64,000 bases of DNA from Phymorhynchus buccinoides (lineage: Eukaryota > Mollusca > Gastropoda > Neogastropoda > Raphitomidae). The notes under the pieces were generated by a model, which was given only the letters and a program-made list of their open reading frames with translations, ran no database searches and was not told the DNA's origin. The DNA is taken from contig CM065690.1 in the NCBI GenBank assembly GCA_017654935.2, positions 5,071,039 through 5,135,038 of the forward strand. Direction: 5' to 3'. The translations under genes were made by a program, and so were the position numbers. This document shows, in pieces, positions 54,010-62,400 of this stretch (the first letter of the stretch is position 1; each line of letters begins with the position of its first letter).

Positions 54010-54345
54010 ATGGGTCTTCCCCCCCCCCCCCCCCCCGAGGGCATACTGGGGGTCTTTTGTATAAATAGTTCACCCACCTTCAGGAAGTTCTGTGCTTGTA
54101 ACTTCCTCTATTCTGTCACTCTCTTTGACTCTGCCTTTTCCCCTTTGCTTACTGTCATCTACTATCTTTCTGCCTTACCTACCGCCGTACCGGTCCATTC
54201 TCCTGCCTTTTTTCAAGATTTCCTCCAGCCGAAGTCGGACTTGCTGGGCCTCACTATTTCTTAGTTAGGCACATAACGGCAGCATGATGCATCTGCCCTC
54301 ATAATTGACAGGAAACTGTCTGAGCGAACAAAGAAAAAGAAGAAG
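54010..54345 (+). mobile_element. SINE-like family A copy
   Basis: From a C run with GAGGGCATACTGGGGGTCTT through TTAGTTAG hairpin to GACAGGAAACTGTCTGAGCG and AAGAAGAAGAAAATG tail. Confidence 0.8.
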
Positions 54346-54534
54346 AAAATGGGTCTTAGTCTGGTGGAAAGTATTGCCTTATATCATTCTGATTATTTTA
54401 TTATTATTATTTATATTAACGTCAGGCATACTTCCCTTTTTAGTTAAATTCTTCTTAGCATTCAAACTACATAAAGGTGTGTGGAGTTAATATAAATGTA
54501 AAACTGAAATACACTTCTTTAAAAAAAAAGTTCA

Positions 54535-54760
54535 ATCAATCAATTATTTATTGTCCCCGTTTAAAACGAGGAAATGTGTCTTGCAGTCAATATAAAAGAA
54601 TACAAAATACAATGCAATACAATAAATACATACACATTCAAGAGACCGCACACGTGAACACTCCCCACCCCCAACCACCACAGCGAAAGGCCAGTCACAA
54701 TATAACATGCCCATCACACACACATTTTCTCTTTCATTTACCCCCAACACCGTCCACCTA
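54535..54760. repeat. SINE-tail repeat, second copy
   Basis: Closely matches 22441-22630 (AACACTCCCCACCCCCAACC, GCGAAAGGCCAGTCACAATA). Confidence 0.78.
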
Positions 54761-54792
54761 ACGGCCAATCAAAGAACCAAAATGTTTACAGC

Positions 54793-55038
54793 TTAACCCT
54801 TTCACCGCCGATGTCGCATTTTAGCACCACAATGGTTTAACACCCATGTCACTAAAAGGCATCAAACCAGGGCCTGTTATCCAAAGACCCTATTTTCTTA
54901 ATTTTGGGAGGTAAGGATAGGCCTAATGTTATGCATGTCACAGAGGTTTTTGCAATATTGCAGATATTTTATTTTCTCTACCCAGTTGAGTTTAATGGTA
55001 TTTTTTGGCTGAAAAATGGCTGGCGGCGAAAGGGTTAA
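54793..55038. mobile_element. piggyBac-like MITE, compact copy
   Basis: TTAACCCTTTCACCGCCGAT and GGCTGGCGGCGAAAGGGTTAA; TTAA both sides; 246 bp. It retains both ends and the conserved middle of 40051-40536. Confidence 0.88.
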
Positions 55039-55194
55039 ACTTAAAGACAAATTTGTAAAACATGAAAAACAATTCAATGAAAATTGTTAACAAAAAACCC
55101 ACTATCACATTCATGTGCGTAGCAATAGAAAAGAAACTGCACATAAAGAATTACAATAATATGGATACAGCAACATAAAATAATAATTTGTATA

Positions 55195-56004
55195 CAGTGG
55201 AATCCGTTTAATTGGCCATCGGATAATCGGCCAAAGCCGCTTAATCGGCCAATTTCCTCTAGAACGGAATTTTTTCTTCTTAAGCATGTGTTATTTTGTT
55301 CGTTTTTACGGCCAAAGCTGAAATCTTCAATTTCGCTTTATTGGCCACTTTTTCTCTCTAATTTTTCCTCTTTACCCCTTTTTGAGAGGGAGAACAACAG
55401 AGGCAGACAAACTGACAACACGCTTTTGACGTTTACATGGTTGAGTGTGAAGTTGGAAGGTGAGCTGTTGTCAATTAAAAGACCCTGCATGGCGTTAAAA
55501 TCACTCAAGAAAACAAAATCATTGTCTTTTACTCGTGCTTCTGTCAAGTTGTAGGATTAATAAACACACACACACACACACACAAAAAGGGAAACAATTT
55601 GAACACACACAACATTTAATTTTGACGTCATTGCTTTTGGTTTGAACTGCAACATTTTATTTTGAAGCAAAACATATACACCAAATAAAATGAACATAAA
55701 TGACGGCAGCAACAAGCTTAAAGCTTATAGTGTGCCTACTCAAAATAAGTCACAGATATGGCGGCTGGCAATGTCAGACTGAAAAATCACACACTTTAAG
55801 AAAAAGAAAAAAAAAAGGTTAATTTTGATACCCTGGCTCCAAAGAAACTGCACATAAAGAATCACAATAATATGGATACACATTGCTTTTGACTTGCATA
55901 ATTGCGTCATACAGTATCTCGATGTTCGTTTTATCGGCCGATTCGCTTTATCGGCCATATTTACTTCCTGGTCCCAAAAGTGGCCGATTAAGCGGATTCC
56001 ACTG
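55195..56004. mobile_element. Tigger/pogo-like non-autonomous element, TA target
   Basis: TA|CAGTGGAATCCGTTTAATTG ... CGATTAAGCGGATTCCACTG|TA. The subterminal word CGGCCA repeats on both sides. 810 bp with a CA microsatellite and two 70-90 residue frames without recognisable transposase motifs. CTGCACATAAAGAAT(T/C)ACAATAATATGGATACA occurs just outside the left end and again inside near 55848, suggesting an internal rearrangement. Confidence 0.85.
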
Positions 56005-56059
56005 TATGCATACTAACAAAAAAAGACACACAAAAACTAACAGACATTACTCATATGTT

Positions 56060-56440
56060 GTCATACCCTGGCTCCAGGGATCATCCCAACAGCCGAAGAA
56101 GCACTTGAACACTATGGTGCAAATGCACCAGCTAGGGATGAGAACATTACGTGAGTGACCATTTTGCGTTACTCCGACACGTGGGCAGCCACACTCCGAC
56201 TTCGGGGGACATTACCCCGTATTAAAACGCTATAAAAGCAAATATATGTACAAAAGACGGCTACCACATTAAAACACTATCACACGGCTACCAGTCAGTA
56301 ACTTGATATGGTGTTTATTTATTTATTTAGCCAGTCATAGTCCCGCCAACAGCTATGATTATATCAGGACTGTCACCGCGTAAAGTTCGACCACGTATAA
56401 CAATTAAAGCACTCATCAATGTATCTTACCAACGTCAGGC
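56060..56440. repeat. Family T copy and CCCGCCAACAGCTATG repeat
   Basis: 56060-56230: ACACTATGGTGCAAATGCAC, CCGACTTCGGGGGACAT. 56330-56410 matches 650-730. Confidence 0.65.
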
Positions 56441-57590
56441 GACTCGTGACCACTTTCGATGTTGTGACTCACAGTAGACTGTACTGAGCACGGCAATCGT
56501 TGCCTCTCTTCTCACGATTTTGTTCACTAATAGGGCGCCCTCGTTTATTAGGCGCATAGGTCGAAATTGGAGAAAAAACATATCGCCTTATAGTCCGAAA
56601 ATTGCGGTAAGCAACAACCAGATATTCTTTAATGAAAGGCGCTTTCAAGGCAGAAAGGAATGTTTTTATGCTTTTATACTTCTGCGTGAGGCAGAGAAAG
56701 ACCAGTTGCTTAACCCCTTGACTGCCAGAGAAAATCAAAGAAAAAAATCATGCCATGAAAAAACCTGATAGAAACAATCTGGGCAAACTGTCTGGGGATA
56801 TTACTCTCTTGACTGTGCAAGAGCAAAAGCCAGCATATCAGGGTGATTCCTCTGTACGTAATACGTTGGTGGGAGTCAAGGGGTTACTAGTAAGTCAAAA
56901 TCTGTAAACTGATGATTTGACCCCCTTCCACCTAAAATTGCCCCTAGGGGATAAGTGAGCCAGGGACAACATGGCTCATTTTTAGGAGACGGGTCACAAA
57001 TAGAAAATCAACAGTATAGTAATTTGTTCTAAATCACCAGTTTTCTAAATTATTCTAAAAAAAAAAAATTCTAAATCGTAAATCACCAGTATTTTATATA
57101 CAGTAATTTTCGCCTCTTAGTGAACAAAATCATGAGAAGAGAGGCAACGATTGCCGTGCTCAGTACAGTCTACTGTGAGTCAGACATCGAAAGTGGTCAC
57201 GAGTCGCCGATATGACGAATACTCACGTTAAAATGATTCAAAATCCATATTATCGTTCGAGATACCGTCAAACCGATGACATAACCCTTTATTGGATGTA
57301 AAAAGCATCGTTGTAGAGCTTACAATGCCATAATTCTAACACATCAACAGGAAGCAGCACAAACAGAAGTTTGATTATTTGAAAGGGGAGCCAACTCTCA
57401 TTTATGACAGCAGTAATGGTGGCCGGTAAGCGTTTACAGGACGCGTTCGGGCTTCAAAGTTTGACTTTCTTTTGCGAGGTGCCTTATAAACGAGGGCGCC
57501 TTTTGCTTTAATTTTTTCAGATTTTTCTTGAAAATTGCCCTGTTCGCCTTATACACAACAGCGTCTAATGATCCGAAATATACAGTCATT
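56440..57590 (-). mobile_element. Family Z element(s) with nested inserts
   Basis: Inverted left part at 56440-56610 (GGCAATCGTTGCCTCTCTTC to TTATAGTCCGAAAATTGCGG) and a second, plus-oriented part at 57095-57590 (ACAGTAATTTTCGCCTCTTA to TGATCCGAAATATACAG). A piggyBac-like MITE lies between (56710-56887). Two Z copies rather than one split copy is likely. Confidence 0.65.
56710..56887. mobile_element. piggyBac-like MITE, sister of 29144-29372
   Basis: TTAACCCCTTGACTGCCAGA and GTGGGAGTCAAGGGGTTA(C). The right TTAA is mutated to TTAC. Confidence 0.82.
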
Positions 57591-58030
57591 CTAAATCACT
57601 AATATTCTAAATCGTTCTAAATCACCAGGGCCTTAGATAGTATGAGACTTATCATCATGATATATCTTAGAAGTCCTTCTAAAGTCCTATGAAATCCTAC
57701 TACCTTAGAAGGATTTCTAAGAATAAGTAAGATATCATGATGATAAGTCTCATACTATCTTAATGTGAATACAGGCCCAGGTATTCTAAATCCTAAAACC
57801 ACTATTCTAAATCCTTCAAATTCACCAGTATTTTTGTTTTAAATCACCAGTATTCTTGATCCATCTAAATCACCAGTATTCTAAATCCTTCTAAAACAGC
57901 AATATTCTAAATCGTAAATCAACAGTATTTTACATAATTCTAAATCACTAGTATTCTAAATCATCAGAATTCTAAATCATTTTAAACGAATAAATCACCA
58001 GTATTCTAACTTGCTCAAATTCCCCAACAA
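57010..58030. repeat. Degenerate ATTCTAAATCACCAGT tandem array, interrupted
   Basis: Units of about 14-20 bp (ATTCTAAATC(A)CCAGT and variants) occur at 57010-57110 and again at 57580-58020, with the family Z element and a hairpin (57638-57764) in between. Confidence 0.8.
57638..57764. mobile_element. Short hairpin MITE inside the array
   Basis: GATAGTATGAGACTTATCAT then CATGATAT at the left pairs with ATATCATGATGATAAGTCTC then ATACTATC at the right, with a second stem (AGAAGTCCTTCTAA / TTAGAAGGATTTCT) inside. Confidence 0.82.
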
Positions 58031-58087
58031 TATAAATCCTAACCCCCCAGAGTTAACCTTTTAAACATTAGTGGTAACCACACTGAC

Positions 58088-58905
58088 TCTTTTTTTTTGT
58101 CCCATCTTCTGGGCCGTACAGTGGCGTTGCTTCCACGCCGCTCATTCCGAGTCCCAACTCGCAGCCACATGCCGGCTTGTTCAGGTTGCAGAATCCGAGA
58201 CCAGCAGTCCAAGGGGAGCGAATCTACATTAGGCCGTCAGGAGGCAACCAACCGAGGAGACACTGCACTGCTGCTGAGTCACTTCGGTGGAGTTCAGTGG
58301 AGCCTGTTCAGGACACCACCTACTAAGCCCCCTACTGACGACACTATTCTCTTAGTCGCGGAGCCAGCGTGAGTGAGGTCCTCCTCCGAGGGCGCCACCA
58401 CGACCGTCCACCGACAGCTCCCCAGAACACACAGATCCCCATGACTTTGACCCGAACGCACCAAGGCATAGACTGGATCGGAAACCGAAACTGAGGTCAC
58501 CATGAGAGCAGGGCATGCAAAGCCACAGAATTTGAGACATTTTTCTTTTTAATGATTGATGGAAATGAGGCGGATGACTATGATGATGATGATGCTATGG
58601 AGTTCCGTATCGGTCTGAGACTACGTGACAGGGCTGTATTCTACGCTTCCTTTCATAATGATATCCCGGCGTTAACCAGGCCCGAGAACTACAGACACCT
58701 GCAGTGTTGGTCTTGAAATCAGAGCAACACTCTCAGAATCGCACCCGCTAAGCGGACGAAGCTCGACTGTGTGGCTTCAGTCTTCCCATTGAGCCCACAG
58801 CCACTCACTCTGGGTAGGAGTCAGTAAAACAAACCCTCGCCTCTGATAGGAGTCGAACGCGTGACCTCCCCCCAGCCAGTAGTCCACAAACGCCAACCAC
58901 CCTGA
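58088..58905 (-). mobile_element. Long tRNA-SINE, copy 2
   Basis: Same body as 51371-52215 with the poly-T end at 58089-58098. The tRNA head is decayed (CGAACGCGTGACCTCCCCCC in place of the B box on the plus strand). It ends about 20 bp from the ankyrin-gene stop codon, so it may form its 3' UTR. Confidence 0.85.
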
Positions 58906-58922
58906 CACCCTTTCACCTCCCT

Positions 58923-59494
58923 TCACCAGTACTCCAAATCAGAATCTCCCCCATCCTCACTGGCCGAACTGTCCTCCTCACCATCATCGTCCTCATCCGA
59001 CGACAACGACCCTCGATAACTTCCACCACCGACGACAACAACCCCCCTGCCCCAACCCTGACAGGGCCTCTCCACGCTCAGCCGGGAAAGCTTCAGGCCG
59101 AGCTGCTGCAAGAGGAGCTCCAGCCTGAAGGCGACCAGGGCGTTGGCAGGGAGGTTCAGCAGGGAGACCAGCGCGGCCAGCACGGTCCTGTTCACCACCA
59201 GACCCATGTACTCCTCGTACACGCCTCGCTGGCGGCGCAGATCCTGGGCCTGGAAGGAGTGCCGGAAGGTGGCCACCGGCAGGATGCGCTGCAGGCACCG
59301 CGTACTGTCCACCAGGCAGCGGCGGAAGAGCTGGCGAGCGCACAGCTGCTGCAGCGTGCAGGTGGTGCCTCCGAACAGGAGCGGGACCAGCCGCGAGCGG
59401 TGCCGCCTCAGGTCGGAGGAGGAGAGCTCCTCCGGGAGGAGAGAGTCCATGAGCTGGAGCAGCTCGTCCTCCAGTTCTGGCTGACTGAAGTAGC
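58923..59494 (-). CDS. Ankyrin/SOCS gene terminal exon
   Basis: Acceptor CGGTGTGCAG; two bases complete a Gly codon from the previous exon. Contains the SOCS-like segment (about 59250-59365), a hydrophobic NRTVLAALVSLLNLPANALV stretch and the acidic tail; stops at TGA 58923-58925. Confidence 0.82.
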
Positions 59495-62400
59495 CTGCAC
59501 ACCGGGAAGATAAAACTAGAGCGTTAAGACGATAGGTCACCAGCCGTGCGGCAGTGACTTTGGCCTCTGACCTATGACCTTCATTTTCGAACTTGGCCTA
59601 GATGTCCTTAGTACCTATCTGCATGCAAAATTTGAGCATCCTAGGTCCCTCCGTTATCGTGCCAGGTGTTCAGCAGCAATTTAGGTTCCAGTGACCATGA
59701 ACCAATGAACCTTCACTTTCGAACGTGGCCTAGATGTCATTAGTACCTATCGGCATACAAAATTTGAGCACCCTAGGTCCCTCCGTTCAAACATTATTGT
59801 GCCAACATAGATAGTCAGTCAGTCAGTCAGTCAGGAACAGAATTGTAAAGAGTTCGTAAAGATCGACACGATCGCGACTGTTTCAGTTCAAACTTTGATC
59901 ATAAACTGCTCAGTGATGACACATGTGCATAAAAGTGGTGAAATTTAGTGGTCAGATCGTGATATGGCTGATTAAATTCTTCAGTTTCAGCATGAGAACG
60001 GTTCGTTTTTACCGAGATTGACGATGTCAACACGCACAGACTGGAGTTGATGATCAGCCTAAAATACGGAAGGAGAAACATTCACAAATTAGCCGCAATC
60101 GTTTTAGCTGCAGGGGTCAAAGTTGAAGAAAAAGGTAGCGGCTCATAGCCTGGAAAATACGGCATATACATTTTACATACATACCTGCGTCCACCACTAA
60201 CAATACAGGATTAACCATACACTGTACACCATACATTTTCCATACATACCTGCGTCCACCAGATGTCTGAAGGGGTGCATGGCGGTGGTCAGACATTGGT
60301 AAGTGTCCACACTCATCAACCTCCTCTGCACCGGCCACCCGGCAAACACCGCCAGCAGCGGAGACACCTCTCTGAAAATCACCACGGAAACAACAAAAAC
60401 CCAAATAAATTACCATATTTTTCGGACTATAAGGTGCACCCCCCAAATTTTTACACAAAAATTCAGATTTTGTTATTATAGACAAACCCCTATTTTACGA
60501 CCGTCTGTTAAGCGACCACCTCTCATTTGAGACCAGATTTGTTGGCATGGATGCATTTTACTATGTAAACGACCTCTCTTAAACGACTTCCTCTAAAATG
60601 CGACTTACGACCGCCATTTTGTTGGTTTTTACGACCGTTGTTGTCGTCTGCATAGACTTCGAGCAAAGGGAAACAACCACGGTCAAGGGCCTGAAAGCGG
60701 AGTCGCTTCCCTTGTTGTAGAAAAGATGGCGGAAAGCGTAGGAAAAGCACGAAAACCACTGACTTTGAAAAAGAAAACCACTGACTTTGGACGAGAGTGG
60801 AGGTGATTAACAGAAGTCGGCGAAGTGAAACTGTAATACATCGATTGCACAATCCTATGGAGTTGGAATGACCCAAATCCAGTTTTAATATGTCATTGTA
60901 TGTGTGCATGAAGAAGAGAGTATGAACTGTGCTGAACTTTTTCTTTCAACGGCTGCCAGTGAAAACCTCCGTCATACGACCCCTCCAATTTACGACCGAT
61001 TTTTCCGGACATTTTGGAAGTCTTAAAATAGAGGTTTGTCTGTATTGTTGACATTTTGGAAGTCTTAAAATAGAGGTTTGTCTGTATAGTCTCTTACTGT
61101 ATTATCAGTCACATTATGAGGCGCAGGGGTCTCAGTCTGGGGGGAAATAAAGTATCGCCTCACAGTTCGAAAAATACGTGAACACATATTTCGATGCTTT
61201 AGAGTCAAAACGGACTACCGTATTTTCCTGACTATAAGGCACACCTTTGTATAAGGCACACCCACAAATTTCAGATTTTGCGCTTTACGCACGTAAAAAT
61301 CCCACGCTAGTTGAAAGTCGGTAAGAGCAGGGAGAAATCCTGCTGCCTGGTATGGCCAAATTGATAGCTAGGTTTCCCCAAAAAAAATGGTGTAGGCGCT
61401 GCACTTGCAGCGACGTCTCTCCGGGTGAGAGCAGCCCAAATTTCACAGAGATAAGCCTCTGTGACTAGAATATACTAAACACCAAACATACACATGTGCT
61501 TGTGTCCGAGCATGCATGCACATGCCTCTGTGTTTATTGATTGTTGTCGTTTTCCCCACTTTTAATTGAATTTATTGCTTTCTCAAATTGTGGTGTTGCT
61601 AATTGCATGTGTTCAACTACACAAAATGAAAAACACTGAAAGGCCGGGGTCCAGGGGTAATGTCCCCCTGCAGCTGAAGAAAAAAAAAATGATTTATGAA
61701 GGTATTTTAGTTTGCCTTTTCCACAATTTATACAAATGCTTATTTTAAAGTGTTTGAAAAATACAGTAGACACACAAAGATCTTGTTTGACAAATTAAAA
61801 AAAAAAGGAACTTCCTTTTCTGGTAAAATTCAAAAACAGGAAATCCTTGTATACCAGGAAAAGTTGCACCCATGTAATTGTGAATCTCAACCCACAGCCA
61901 CACCCTAGTTTGTGAGGTTCGTGGACACCCCCCCAAAAAAACCCACCCCCCCAGCACCCAACAGGGAGCTGACTGACCTTTTTCGGCGGCGAGTCTGCCA
62001 CAGGGCCCCTCTCAGTGCTGGGTTAGCGCCGGCCTGGAGCAGTCTGGTGCTGGCCTGAACGTCCCCCCTCACCATGCAGTGGAACAGGGCCGTGCGCCCA
62101 ATGTTGTTTTGATGATTCACCTGTTGAATCAACATCATCGTTTTCATCATCATCATCATCACGTCCCCCCTCACCATGCAGTGGAACAGGGCCGTGCGCC
62201 CCATGTTGTTTTGATGATTCACCTGTTGTTTATGTCATCATCGTCATCATCATCATCATCATCATCACGTCCCCCCTCACCATGCAGTGGAACAGGGCCG
62301 TGCGCCCCATGTTGTTTTGATGATTCACCTGTTGAATCAACATCATCGTTTTCATCATCATCATCATCACGTCCCCCCTCACCATGCAGTGGAACAGGGC

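Noticed and set aside
58993..59502. Alternative minus-strand frame rich in Ala/Gly/Pro
   Set aside because: It is a GC-rich overlapping frame of the terminal ankyrin/SOCS exon, whose frame is fixed by splice phase.
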